Shown: positions 34,020 through 45,312 of the stretch, one piece after another
Numbering within the stretch: position 1 is the stretch's first letter
Layout: the number at the start of each line of letters is the position of its first letter
Assembly: GCA_016800925.1 (NCBI GenBank)
Contig: JABCPU010000197.1
Coordinates: 1-64,000 of the forward strand
Reading direction: 5' to 3'
DNA: 64,000 bases
Source of the DNA: Suillus spraguei
Lineage: Eukaryota > Basidiomycota > Agaricomycetes > Boletales > Suillaceae
Program-made: the position numbers and the translations under genes
The notes under the pieces: model-generated
What the model was told of the DNA's origin: nothing
Seen by the model: only the letters and a program-made list of their open reading frames with translations
Database searches by the model: none

Positions 34020-34815
34020 CAACCCCTGTATAGTCATATATAATTGTTGTATACTTACAAGATCCACGTCAAGATGATGCGGCCCTCACATAGTTATATA
34101 TTTGTTCATAAATTGTTGCACATTTACAAGATGTACATCAAGATGACATGGCCCTGGTATAGTTATATATTCTGTCATATAATTATTGCTCACTTGCAAA
34201 GATGTATGTCAAGGTGATGTGGTCCTTGCATAGTCATATATTTCTCCATAAACTTGTTGCACACTTGCAAGATGCATGTCAAGGTGATGTAGCCATTGCA
34301 TAGTCATATAGTTGTTCATGAAATTGTTGCACACTTGCAAGATGCATGTCAAGATGACATAGCCCTCATATATTTATATATTCTTTCATACAATTGTTGC
34401 ACACTCACAAGATGCACATCAAGGTGATGTGTCCCTTGCATAATCATATATTCTCTCATATAATTGTTACACAGTTGCAAGATCCATGTCAAGGTGATGT
34501 GGCCCTTGCATAGTCATATATTTATTCATAAAATTGTTGCACACTTGCAAGATGTACATCAAGATGACATGGCCCTCACATATTGATATAATTGTTCATA
34601 AAATTGCTGTACACTTGCAAGATGCAGATCAAGATGGCATGGCCCTGGTAAAGTCACATATTCTTTTATATAATTATTGCACAGTTGCAAGATGCATGTC
34701 AAGGTGATGTGGTCCTTGCAAAGTCATATATTGGTTCATAAAATTGTTGGACACTTGCAAGACACATGTCAGGATGATATGGCCCTTGCATAGACATATA
34801 TTCTTTCATACACAT
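34020..34815. repeat. 70-bp minisatellite, about 11 units
   Basis: The word TAGTCATATA (and variants) recurs at 34160, 34231, 34301, 34371, 34441, 34511, 34581, 34651, 34721 and 34791, so the period is 70 bp with very few indels; a shorter first unit starts at 34031. Each unit reads roughly CATAAAATTGTTGCACACTTGCAAGATGCATGTCAAGGTGATG in consensus parts, with substitutions of 10-20 percent by eye. It ends about 100 bp before the copia element. Confidence 0.9.
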
Positions 34816-34924
34816 GTTGTACAAAGATAATAATATGTAATTCTAAATCTAGATGTATCATAATGAGTTTCATTTGTCAGCACTACCCGGTCATATCAAT
34901 TTTGAGTTGTTTTCCTGATGTCAT

Positions 34925-36010
34925 CAACAGTGATCACAGCCTTTGCAGGAACTGAAGCAGCAGCTGACACATTCCAGTGGATCTTGCTTGTGCTTCCATC
35001 ACTGAAATGCCTGATGATGGCCCCCCAATCCATGACATAGCAGCCCTCTATTACTTAGTTGCATCCATATTTAACACAATCCTGGACTCAGGAACTACGA
35101 CGACCCTTATCTGCGATAATCATACTTTTGGTCATACTCTGCCGCTGATGCCATCACCATCCATACGGCCAATCATGGTAGCTTGTCCACATCCAGTCAT
35201 GGAGACTGCATAGCCATCCTGACAATCGGTGGAGCAAAACACCATGTTCGCCTCTCGAACTGCTTACATGCTCCATCAGCAATGCTTAACTTACTCTTGG
35301 TAGGGTGGATGCTTAGTAAAGGCTGGGACTGTGTGTTCAGGGCATCTCCTCCTCGCTGTGAACTTGTCTATCGAGGAAAGGAACTGGGTGCTATTCCTAT
35401 GGCAAACAACCTATGTTACATCAACCTCGAGTTCCTCCCTCCTCCCTTGACAGGAAAAACTATCAACACAATGAGCATATCACCATCCCCCCCTGATTTA
35501 TCAACATTTACCCATGTAGCTCCAAACCTTGACCTGTGGCATGCGAGACTAGGACACATTGGAGGAGAAGCTGTATGTCACCTACCTCTCTTTTCCACAG
35601 GAGATACTGTGTCTGCCAGATCCACTCTATCCAAATGTGAATCCTGCATAATGGGAAAGTATCCTTGCTGTCCTCATCCCACATCAGAGTCTGCCCAAGC
35701 CTCGCGTTTCCTCAACCTCATCCATCCGGATCTCTGTGGCCCCATTCCTGTCCTCACTCCCCATAACAAGCGCTATTTCATTGTTTTCCTTGACAACCAT
35801 ACAAATTTCCTGAACCTTCAACTCTTAGCAACAAAGGATCAAGCCATTGGTGCATGGCATCTCATTCGCGCACATTGGGAAAATCAATCAGGACAGCATG
35901 TTAAGATATTTTGATCGGACAATGGGGGTGAGTTCATGAATGCAGCATTCACTGAGGAACTTGAATCAGCCGGGATTGTATGTCAACTATTAGCACCATA
36001 TGCTCACCAG
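34925..36010 (+). pseudogene. Copia protease and integrase (first part)
   Basis: Reads a Ty1/copia polyprotein without its gag: protease FNTILDSGTTTTLICDNHTF (D-S-G box), then after a frame change integrase with LWHARLGH and KCESCIMGKY (HHCC zinc module), DLCGPIPVLT and FIVFLDNHTNF (first catalytic Asp and the second Asp-x box), then after a TGA at 35912 SDNGGEFMN and QLLAPYAHQ. It is interrupted exactly after the His-Gln by a solo LTR. The gag region and the 5' LTR are missing; a minisatellite lies directly upstream. Confidence 0.88.
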
Positions 36011-36141
36011 TGTTAGCAACCTAGCCAGGCGCTAATGGACTTGAGTGGTGTCTGCGATGGGCGCTCTATCAAGAGCGGCGGCCCGTGTGTATCAGTCCCC
36101 TAGCGCAGAGTGCACTAGTTGCGTTGGTCAGAGGTGGGCGC

Positions 36142-37989
36142 TGTGACGAACAAACTCATGCTGAGCTTGAAATGGCACATTTTCATATAGGTGTCACATG
36201 GCAATCATTATCCTTACCCTTTGGCTTCACCATCCTACTTTACCATGTGTTTACCCCTATCTAATGGTATCGTTCCGCACTCCAGAAGCCTCGTTGCAGC
36301 TTAACGGCTGTACCTGCGGCAACTTTCCCATGAAGCAGTGATCTTTGGCAATCTCCACGAACCCATTAGGCATCCACAAGCAAGATTCACCGCCCATCCT
36401 ATGTCCATCCAGTCTCACCAGTACATGATGTTTTTTAAACTGTAGTGCAGTCTTATTACATGTCTGCTGCATGTTAATCCTATCCCTTCCGTTTCTGTAG
36501 CTATTCCTTTCATATAAAATTCCTAGGTACCCGTTGTAACGAACATATTGGTGCTGGGCTTAAAACCCCATATTTTGACACTCGTCTCACATCTACAGGA
36601 GTTACCACTTGTCCATGGCCGTCTTACCCCGTTTAGCAGTACCGGCAGCATCCCACACTTACCGCACACCGTACCGACTGCCGCACCTCATTCCACGAAC
36701 CGATGTCCTTCCATGTCCTTGCTGCGTCCGCATAGCTCCATTTGGTGCGTAGTTTGTTTCCTGTTCATTATCACTGATTCCACGGCAAGCATTATTACAT
36801 GTTGCCTCGTGCTGCAGCGCCTCACGCTATGTATACTTATGGCGGTTACTACACTCCAGCACTACTGATCTCGCCTAGAGTATTCCAAGTACATACGAAT
36901 TAGGATATAAGCACCGCATACCCCACACGATAAAGTACCTGATTTTACACCATTGCACGTACTATAGGTCAAGATTATTGTCTAGCTCTGGATCAACCCA
37001 GTAGTGGACATAGTCTTTAAAGTTCCCTTATTGCTCGTTAATACATCACACTCGTTCTCCATTACCGCCGGCATACCGCTGAACTTTCGACAGTTACTTT
37101 TGACTGAACTTCTCACACTCCGCTACTTTACCGCTGAAAGTACCACAGACTTCTTTACTGTTTCTTTGCACCGCTCACAACCTTACCGCTACCTCCGAGA
37201 CCACCGCTCGACATCGCTCGCTAGACGCAACTGTTACTGACTTTATCTCGACGACGGTAGCACTGCTATGCACGACGCTAGTTCTGGCGGTATCATCGCT
37301 GACTGCGGCAACTTACCGCTGACTTGGACGCTTGTTTCACAAATAAGTTAGACTCGAACTTGACCATACTTAATAGGCATCCCCCTTTAGGGTCGAACGC
37401 TCTTGTTCTTACAAGTGAAGCAGACTAGACGGAGCGCAAGACTAACATACTAGTTTAGGCAGTGGTTTATCTACAGCACAAGCTAGGTTGTATCTTTACA
37501 CCGTACTCTTTCCTTACTTCCCTCCTATAGTACACATGGTACTTAGGAATAGTCACCATTACCGTCACTACAAATAAAGTCCTTTTCCGAAGTCACTGTC
37601 TCTAAGAATTGCCTTACTGCTGCACGCACTACCGCTCTTTACCGCTTTCCCGCACTTCACCGCTAGACTACCGCTTGTTTTACCGCAGAATTTCCCACGG
37701 TTACCGCAGTTTTACCGTTCACGCTACCGCTTGTCTACCGCATTCCCACGCTTACCGCTAGTTTTACTGCAAGTTTCCCACGGACCAGAGGTCACCGCTA
37801 GCATCTCGCTACCTCCGACAGCATTCTCGCACCACAGGTTGGGCATTATTGAACTATACTAACTTAGCATTCCCTTTAGGGTCAAATGTTCTTGCCTTCG
37901 CAAGTGAAGCAGACTAGGTAGAGCGCAAGACTTGCATACTAGCTCAGGCCGTGGTTTATCTACAGCCCAGGCTAGATTGTATCTTTACA
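36142..37989 (+). mobile_element. LTR family A2 (divergent family A), nested in D
   Basis: Starts TGTGACGAAC and ends TGTATCTTTACA. Its 3' part (37501-37989) resembles family A in CCCTTTAGGGTC and GTGAAGCAGACTAGG. Flanks are GCGC and GCAC. A family A LTR sits inside it at 36535-37500. Confidence 0.75.
36535..37500 (+). mobile_element. Complete family A solo LTR, nested in A2
   Basis: Starts TGTAACGAAC and ends TGTATCTTTACA, full length relative to 27-989. It is flanked by CCGT at 36531-36534 and 37501-37504, a 4-bp target duplication. Confidence 0.9.
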
Positions 37990-38744
37990 GCACCATGCGC
38001 TGTCTCACGACCTACATCACAGGGATGAGGTTCTTGACGACGATCAAAGACGTAGAAGTGATGAGCTTCTACAAAGTTCAAATAGAGACGATAAGCTTAT
38101 GAAAAGCTTATCGAAAGGAAGTTCAGGGTTGAAGATCAAGTAGATTCAAGTTAAAGAAGTACAAAGGCTATCTGCGCGTATTTATACTTAAGATTGAAGC
38201 GGAGCGCGAATATGTAAGTATTGCTGAATTAAGTATGAAGTCAGATAGCCAATAAGAGGACACATGCTCATAAACAAGTCAGAGGCATATCAACCAATGA
38301 GAATGTGCATGTGCGCGAAGGAGTCATAAGTACGGAGCCGAAGGTATAAAGGGTATGAGCCAATGAGGTGACGCACAAGTCAAGAAGGGTAAATGATAAA
38401 AGGATAAAGCATAAGACAATACCAAGAGGTCCTTGAGAGTAGACGAGGGGTTCCCGTGAACCAAGAGGGTGCGCGTGTTGAAGCGCAGAGTAATGCGACG
38501 AGAGCAGAGGAGGTGCTTGAAGCATGCGAAGTGCAAAAGGCGCGTATAGGTGCGAAGGAGGTAGAAGGCACGTGAAGAGGGCGTGTTCAGCGGCGATGGA
38601 TGAGGCGAGCGTAGGTGAGGTAAGGGGTGATGATGGCAAGCCAGACAAGGTAGCGGAGGACGAGGATGTTGTCGGGACGAGAGTAGACAGTGACGCATAG
38701 GAGGAAAAATGATAGTAGGGGCACAAGAAGGTGTTCTTGTAACA

Positions 38745-39168
38745 ACCAGCAGAACAGGAAAGCAGAACGTGTCATATGCATATGCATGATCAAAGGAAGA
38801 ATGTATGTGATGCTAGATCACACTCGCCTACCTCAAAACCTTTAAGGTGAGGCTGCTCTCTGCGCAGCCTATCTCTTTAATCACACTGAATCCCGCTCCC
38901 TCAATCCTGGTTCAACGCCTTATGAGATGCTACATGGCACGAAGCCTGATGTGTCACACCTTCGAGTATTTGGTGCACGATGCTTTGTATGTATTCCTGC
39001 CAAGTTACAGGAGAAACTGGGACCACGATCTTGTAAAGCAGTGTTTATGGGCTACCCACCAGGAGTTAAAGCCTGGTGTTGCTGCAATTCTGTCACCAGG
39101 GCATTCTTCAACTCCCGAGATGTCATATTTGATGAGTCCTTCTCTTCCCGTCCCTTCCCTGACAATAG

Positions 39169-39213
<45 letters not shown>

Positions 39214-39480
39214 CAATTATGTGGCACCATGCCCTCATGTGGTACACCCTCCTGCTCCTGCTCTTGCATCCACACCTCCCACACCATCTACTCATCCTCG
39301 TCATTCTGGCAGAACTCAACAACCCACGGAACATGGGCATCAGTACTGAGAACAACTTGCTGCAGATATGGCATGTCTTGATCGTCAATGAGACTTAAGA
39401 CAGTCTTGAATCCAAGGTGTCCCTCCTGCAGATGATCCCAATGTATCCATTCCCCCAATTCCTGTTCTTCCTCATCCTGC
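38745..39480 (+). pseudogene. Copia integrase, distal part
   Basis: Continues from the solo LTR: HQQNRKAERV (catalytic Glu block), GRMYVMLDHTRLPQNL, then TAA at 38846 in place of the expected Trp, GEAALCAAYLFNH, TPYEMLHGTKPDVSHLRVFG, then the C-terminal beta part FMGYPPGVKAWCC and FNSRDVIFDES. A (GAT)n tract at 39171-39214 encodes 15 Asp in the linker before RT. Stops near 39348 end the reading. Confidence 0.85.
39171..39214. repeat. GAT trinucleotide tract
   Basis: About 15 uninterrupted GAT/TGA units inside the copia linker, translated as poly-Asp in the polyprotein frame. Such a tract is prone to length change. Confidence 0.9.
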
Positions 39481-41244
39481 TCTTTTGCCTGCACCTACCC
39501 ATTCTCTGGCAGACAATGACATCCAGGACAAATATGCAATTCGGCCCAATCCCGAGACCATGGGCTTCCTCCACATTCTGGCCAACCTCATCGTCATGGA
39601 ACAAGCCTGTATCTCCATCCACAGCAATACTCGTCAGAATCCTCAAGCTCCCGGCTACAATATGAAGGTCCTACCTAATACCTACAACGAAGCCATGCGT
39701 CGTTCAGATCAGGACCACTGGCTTGCAGCCATGAAGTGTGAGATGAATTTAATGTCGGAAATAGGAGTTTACAAGCTTGTTCCCCTCCCCAACAATTGAC
39801 AGGCAATTGGGTGCTGGTGGGTTCTCAAGTTCAGGGAAGACCTTAAAGGTGGGTCAGTCTATAAAGCCTGTCTTGTGGTGCAGTGATTCTCTCAAGTGCC
39901 AGGCATTGACTTTGGTAAGACCTTTGCTCCTGTTGCCAAGGCAGCTTCTATCCGGGTCATCTCCGCACTTGCCGCCCGTAATAATTGGGAACTTGATGCA
40001 TTTGACGTGAAATGTGCCTTTTGTGGGGGAAGTTATCAGAGGACGTATACATGCGACAACCTCCCAGATTCAAATGCTTTGCATCTGATATCAGATCTCT
40101 CATTTGTCACCTCCTATCATCACTATACGGCCTGAAACAGGCAGCCTATGACTGGTATGAACTGTTGAGAGAAGTTCTAACTCACCTAGGTTTTCTTCGC
40201 ATGGAGGCTGATTACACTGTCTTCGTGTATGATCACGTCAATGGAGAAGGCGATAGGGTCATTTGCATCATAGCCTGGCATGTGGGTGACAGACTTGCAG
40301 CCACTGATGACTGTCCGTTTCTGGTTCACATTAAGTCTCAGATTGCTCAATGATTTGGAATATCTGACCTTGGACCAGTATCTAATCACCTAGGAATTCA
40401 GTTCAAACGCAACAGACTGACATGCAAACTCTGGATGCACCAGACTGATTATATCACTTATCTCCTAGAAGAACACGGCATGCTTGGATGCAACTCCATC
40501 TCCCTGCCCATGGACCCCCACTTTCCATTTGGTCGCAATACCAATGTTCATCCTCACATCGAAAATATGACAATAGAATACCATAAGCTCATTGGAGAGC
40601 TACTCTACCTTGCCATGTATACCCACCCTGATATTGTGGTTGCTGTCATGAAGCTTGCCCAGAACAATAGCTCCCCAGAGCCTTGTCATTACACTGCCGC
40701 TAATCATGTTCTTTGCTTTCTCACTGAGTCAATCGGCCTTCACACCCATTATGGGGGTGCAACTGCATCATCGGATCTCCACAGCTTCAGCGACTCAGAC
40801 TGGGTCAGCTGCCCTGAAGACCATATTTCTATCTCAGGTTGTGTATGGTTCTTCAATGGGGGTCCCATATCATACTTGTCGAATAAACAGCTCACCCACA
40901 CACTATCATCCACAGAGGCTGAATATATGGCACTAACTGCAGCCATCCAAGATGGACTGTGGCTCATATCATTCTTTGAATGTCTAAAAATTCCTCTTCA
41001 GTTACCTCTTCGCATCTTTGCAGACAATGCCAGGGCCATTTCCTTATCGGAGGAAGCCACAAATCACATCCACACTAAGCATATACATCTCTGTTATCAT
41101 TTCATTCGCACACATATTGAAGACGGTACATTCAAACCTGAGTGGCTCTCAACCCACAAGAATGTCACTGACATATTCACGAAATGCCTCCCTCACCCTC
41201 TTTATCTTCATCATCAGAACAGCCTCTCCCTCATATCGCATTAA
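39481..41244 (+). pseudogene. Copia reverse transcriptase and RNase H
   Basis: RT blocks: NEAMRRSDQDHWLAAM, PGIDFGKTFAPVAK, LDAFDVKCAFLWG (catalytic Asp), LYGLKQAAYDWYELL. The YVDD box is HVGD at about 40287, so one catalytic Asp is lost. Then LGIQFKRN and RNase H: FSDSDWVSCPEDHIS, SSTEAEYMALTAA, IFADNARAISLS and HIHTKHIHLCYHFIR. The region 40435-41244 is open for 269 codons. Stops and shifts at about 39797, 40131 and 40353 break the upstream RT. Confidence 0.88.
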
Positions 41245-41271
41245 TTGCAACAATGTCTTGTTGTGGGGGTG

Positions 41272-41550
41272 TGTTAAATTGTCATAGTCTTCATTGTCAT
41301 CATTGTCCATAGCACTTTTCCTTTTCCTACTTTATCATGTGCATTCTTCTCACATATAATATGCTTCACCTCAGTTCCTCATACCTCAACCTCAGTTGTT
41401 GTCTCCCAACACTGATGTATGTTATTTGTTCTCTTGTCATCCCACTGTCTCTTATAATACTCTTTCTAGCGTGTTCTGTGTGTTAGGTACTTATAATGTC
41501 AAGTTGTTGTCTCCCAACACTGAGCGTGTTCTGTGTGTTAGCTTCTAACA
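41272..41550 (+). mobile_element. Probable copia 3' LTR
   Basis: Lies just after the RNase H stop and a G-rich polypurine-like tract (GTTGTGGGGGTG). Starts TGTTAAATTG and ends GCTTCTAACA (TGTTA..TAACA). It contains a direct repeat: GTTGTTGTCTCCCAACACTG at about 41395 and 41503, and AGCGTGTTCTGTGTGTTAG at 41468 and 41523. The 5' LTR is missing, so the exact end is not proven; a TATATAAATCC box at 41568 could mean it extends further. Confidence 0.6.
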
Positions 41551-41912
41551 TATCACACACTTTTCGTATATAAATCCTACTATATCTTGTTTCACTCGCC
41601 GTGCGTTTGTTAGTGTTGTTGCCGTGCCGATACTTCGCTCCCAGCGCGGAAACAGGCTAATTTCGTATGTTGATTCAGTGTATTTCCAAGCTCCGACGAA
41701 TGTCCTGAATTAAAACTCTTATGGTGACTTGATCTTGGATAATCGTCAGATAAATTTATTATTTATCGCAAATGTACGAGGTTCTGGCTTTATCATACAT
41801 ATTTAACCTATTTTTCGTCAAATGTTCAACGTGTGAATTTGATGATTGGCCCTGTGATTGAGCACGCCCGGTGACCGCCGCGTCAAGTTGAGCAATTTTT
41901 GTGATGTAGGTC
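41551..41912. promoter_or_regulatory. Upstream region of the F-box gene
   Basis: No coding pattern. GTATATAAATCC near 41568 is the only clear TATA-like box. A 112-codon minus ORF at 41759-42097 is antisense to the F-box gene and rejected. Confidence 0.35.
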
Positions 41913-43503
41913 ATGCATGCAGCCTTGCGAAATCTTGAAGTAATACACGCTGTGAGTTCACATGCAGAACACGGAACCCTTCCTGCACTTGCATCCGTAT
42001 GCCGTGCATTCCGGAGCCCAGCACTTGATGTCCTTTGGAGGGATTTACTGTCTGTGGAGCCGTTCGTCAAATGTTTACCAACAGACCTGTTTGACAAAGA
42101 TCATGTATGGGTGTGTCCTAGTTTTGACACTCATTCTGAGTTTAAACAGACTAAGTTCACTTGCGCAGAAATTGCAAAAACCTCTTGACAACAAGATGTG
42201 GGATACTCTTTTCAAATACACGTCCCGTGTACACTCCATCACTGTAAAGCAAACAAGCCACCCCTCGGCAATTATCGGACCCCTTAGTCTAATAATGCTG
42301 TCTTATCCTTCAGCACGTGCGTCTCTGTTTCCAAACCTTTGTGAATTAACATGGCATGCTGGTGGAACCCGCTTCGCTGCAGAGTTCTTGCGCATGACTT
42401 TCGTACCATCCCTATTGGTCTTGAACTTGCAGTTTTCCTCAGCTTCCTTCACTTTCCTCTCGGTCCTTTCCTCTCTTGGGACCTTGTGTCCTCACCTCCG
42501 GAGCATGTCTTTGAAATGTCGTCCTACAGCGGAAGACGTGTCCAGTCCGTTTATTGCACAATCTATTTCCCAGCTCCACAATCTCCGCACGTTGAGGCTA
42601 TGGGACCTAGGAAACACAGGCATAGATCACATCATGCAGCTTCAAGCTCTGCGAACACTGCACTTGGATCTAAGGATATTGTCAGCTGGGGAGAGGAAAT
42701 CGCACTTGCCATTTCCCGGCTTTCATTATTTGCATTATTTGCGCCTTAACTTTGGTGCATTCGAGCGAGCCATGGATTTCTTGAGTTCACTCCAAGTCGT
42801 CAGAAGCAAAGAAATCGAGCTCGTCTTTGCGTCCCAGATTGTGGAGTCCTCCGAAAGTGTATCTACATCACTATTCCAGTTCCTCGCCATACTCTCAAAG
42901 ATATGTGACAATGAAAAACTCGAACGCCTCAGCCTGGTTGGATTGAGGAATATACACACGCAATTAGCCGTCTTCATGCCATTGCGTGCATTTCGCAATT
43001 TGATTGAGTTAGAAGTTGAGAAGAGCTGTTCTACGTCTATTTCCGATAAGGAGCTGTGCCGGCTGGTAAGAGCCTGGCCTAGGCTCCAAGCACTCAAAAT
43101 CAGCTGCTATATCGTAATTGGTACTACCGCAGTGCCAACATTCCACGGGCTGCTACGTTTGGTTCGGCTCTGCCCCTCTCTAACTTCGCTCTCTCTTGTC
43201 ATCGATGCCACGAAACTGGAAGGCATCAATCTCAGAAGCCCCGGCGGTGGAAACTTTAGCACGTGTCTCAAAGACCTCACCCTCGGCAATTCAATAATAT
43301 CTTCCCCGCTAAACGTAGCTCTCATCCTCAGCGGTCTCTTCCCCTACCTTGAGCAGGTCAATCTTGATTGTTGGGATACGGCTCCGATGAATTCGTCACG
43401 TTCAGTACTCCACAAGTATTTGGAGATGGAGAAATGGGAGTCGGTTAATAGTTTTCTTCATGGTTTTAGCATTGTAAGGAAACGCATTGTAACTTCATTT
43501 TAA
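41913..43503 (+). pseudogene. F-box/leucine-rich protein gene (one frameshift)
   Basis: Starts MHAALRNLEVIHAV at 41913 and reads an F-box: LPALASVCRAFRSPALDVLW within the first 45 residues. F-box proteins bind Skp1 and present targets to an SCF ubiquitin ligase. At 42176-42180 a run of five A puts the frame off by one; reading it as four restores AKPLDNKMWDTLFKYT. The rest (to TGA/TAA at 43501) is a leucine-rich part with SQLHNLRTLRLWDL, LQALRTLHLDLR and CPSLTSLSLVID. Total about 529 residues. The shift is in a homopolymer, so it may be a sequence error and the gene may be intact. A truncated duplicate is at 53676. Confidence 0.7.
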
Positions 43504-44930
43504 GGCAATGGTTGAATCATCCCGTACATCTTTTGATTATGCAATTGTAAAATTCCGTTGAAAGGGTCGGTAAAGGGCGGAATCTCACAGCCATTGCTAG
43601 ACATCATGATACGCCCATGAGTTCAAGTCGTGATCCGGTGCAACTAGTAAAGATTGCAGCAGAGTTCCAACTCACTAGCGAGTACAGTCCCTTATTGGAG
43701 CCGTGCATGTAGTACTGACCGCGCGCTTGCAGGGTGGAGCCAGTGGTGCTGTAATTGGATTCTGGCAGACGAAGTTAGAATGGCTCTATTTGATGTGATT
43801 AAATTATTAAAACACCACCGGTAATTTGATCACTTGAAACAGTCAGAAGTGAACACCTGCCCCGGTGACTATACCATATTCGAGTTGTCTCATGAGACAA
43901 CTTTCAAACTCGCTTCGAACATGAGACCTCTTTTAGACGAGTCATTCACAATGCCACTGCTATCACATCTGGGACGAGTTACCTATCTATGTGAGAGTGT
44001 GCCGATGAACTTTGTCGTTGCATCATGAATATGTAATACAAAGGATCTTTTGGAGAAATTCCCATGCGAATTTTCACGCTCATCTAGACCACACGAAATG
44101 CGCCTGCGCGTGTGCAAATCACTGCTCAGCTGCACCGACGCTTTATTGAAGTGCAGATTCCACAGACAGGTAAAATTCCATTGTCTGCCTCGCGCTAGTT
44201 AGACCGTAAACTGCAGCCAACTTCCATTGCGACGTGCATATGCGAGGACATCAAGGGCTTACAAGGACTCACCCTCAGTGGGGAACGTAGTTTATTCGCT
44301 ACTGCTGTAATGAAATACCAGAATGCCACACAACTGAACCGTCCGCAGGCGAGCGGATTGCTTGTTACTTATCATGTACAGGTTGTGTATAGACGTGCGA
44401 TGACAAAGCGAGTAGTGCTGGAGGTCAAGACCTCTGCTGTGATTAAAGTACATAATACATGCGCGTACCATGTTCTTATCAACATTTGGGCGCCGAAGGA
44501 CTTCGGAAGGGTAACAGGGCACCTACGACTCTTCCTCAGGTCATTTAGGAAACCGAGCTAGCTCGGAGTCAAGGTTCTCGACTATCACATCTTCTGGAAA
44601 ACGACGTCTCGTGAAGCGGATACCGTAATTCCGCAGCAGATCAGCTCCCCCATTGTAAGGGTCCGTGAAGGGCGCAATTTCACTGCCATTGCAAGACATC
44701 ATGATACGCCCATGAGTTGTGATCCGGAGCGATAAACTAATAAAAAGGGTCTAGCCCTAAGTCAACAAACCAAACAAACAAATAAAAAACGAACTTCATC
44801 GCTCACATCTGTGAGTTCTGACCACTTATGTGTATGCACCGTAAATCTCATCTGTAGGATTATAAGTATGAGTAAGAAAATGAAAATGCAAAGCGTCATC
44901 ATCTCCGCCCTCCTGGCAGGGAAGGCTTGG
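42528..44930 (+). repeat. Segmental duplication, copy I
   Basis: Matches 53676-56360 in the same order and orientation: the LRR half of the F-box gene, the AATGCCAC..GGGACGAGTTACC block, the EVQIP block, the GRIMMS block, and the first codons of the SNF2 gene (to GGGAAGGCTTGG). Copy I is about 0.3 kb shorter. By eye the identity is roughly 90 percent with small indels. Confidence 0.88.
43504..44867. other. Spacer with decayed gene pieces
   Basis: Two kinds of repeated relics. One reads RRFIEVQIPQTGKIPLSAS (plus, about 44130-44200). The other, on the minus strand, reads THGRIMMSxNGxEI, at about 43585-43622 and 44665-44715. Partners of both occur in 54.7-56.2 kb and one of the first at 48.3 kb. 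Source gene unknown. Confidence 0.5.
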
Positions 44931-44954
44931 CACCACTCCTTATTGCATACGTAA
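44868..44954 (+). pseudogene. 5' fragment of an SNF2 gene
   Basis: Reads MSKKMKMQSVIISALLAGKAW, matching the start of the gene at 56304 with a two-codon insertion and a few changes, then leaves homology at 44930 and stops at 44952. It marks the breakpoint of the duplication. Confidence 0.8.
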
Positions 44955-45312
44955 TTATTTATGGTTATACGCGGTCACTCTCAATCAGCCCTCGAATAAT
45001 ATCTCTCCGTTTTATTATTATTCAAGACCGATCAAGGTGAACTCTCTGATTTACGGTTCTACGTGCATTTCCCTTACTATTATTCTACATTTTCCCGTTC
45101 TTAATCCGAGTTCTTCTTTCGTCAGATAACCCGAGGCTTTCAGGCCTAGTTTTAAACGCGCAGCTAAGAACATACATAGTCGCACGGTCGTAGACTATAT
45201 AGTCACCAAATCCTGTTCTTCGACATAGACATAATCCCAAAATCAAACCAATCAACCAACCTAACCTAACCTAACCTAAAAAGCTAAAAAACGTCACACC
45301 GCCGTTCAGACC
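44955..45312. promoter_or_regulatory. Upstream region of the 890-residue gene
   Basis: AT-rich with GTTTTATTATTATTC-like tracts. Four CCTAA words stand in tandem at 45259-45279, 33 bp before the ATG. They are 5-mers, not the fungal telomere repeat. No TATA box is obvious. Confidence 0.4.

Larger units (their letters stand above)
36011..38744. mobile_element. Solo LTR family D, with perfect target duplication, split by nested LTRs
   Basis: Starts TGTTAGCAAC and ends CTTGTAACA (TGTTA..TAACA inverted ends). It is flanked by ACCAG at 36006-36010 and again at 38745-38749. Removing it restores the copia integrase reading (APYAHQ then QNRKAER). Its own body is 36011-36141 plus 37990-38744; between lies the family A2 LTR. 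Confidence 0.88.

Noticed and set aside
34020..34815. CRISPR-like array
   Set aside because: Units are contiguous 70-bp tandem repeats without unique spacers, in a eukaryotic genome.
36142..37989. One long LTR instead of two nested ones
   Set aside because: The inner 36535-37500 has complete LTR ends and matching CCGT flanks, so nesting explains the length.
38268..38726. Minus ORF of 152 codons
   Set aside because: It lies inside the solo LTR D; the Leu/Ser-rich translation is typical of LTR sequence, and two other frames are open as well.
45259..45279. Possible internal telomere tract
   Set aside because: The unit is CCTAA, not CCCTAA, and only four units are present.
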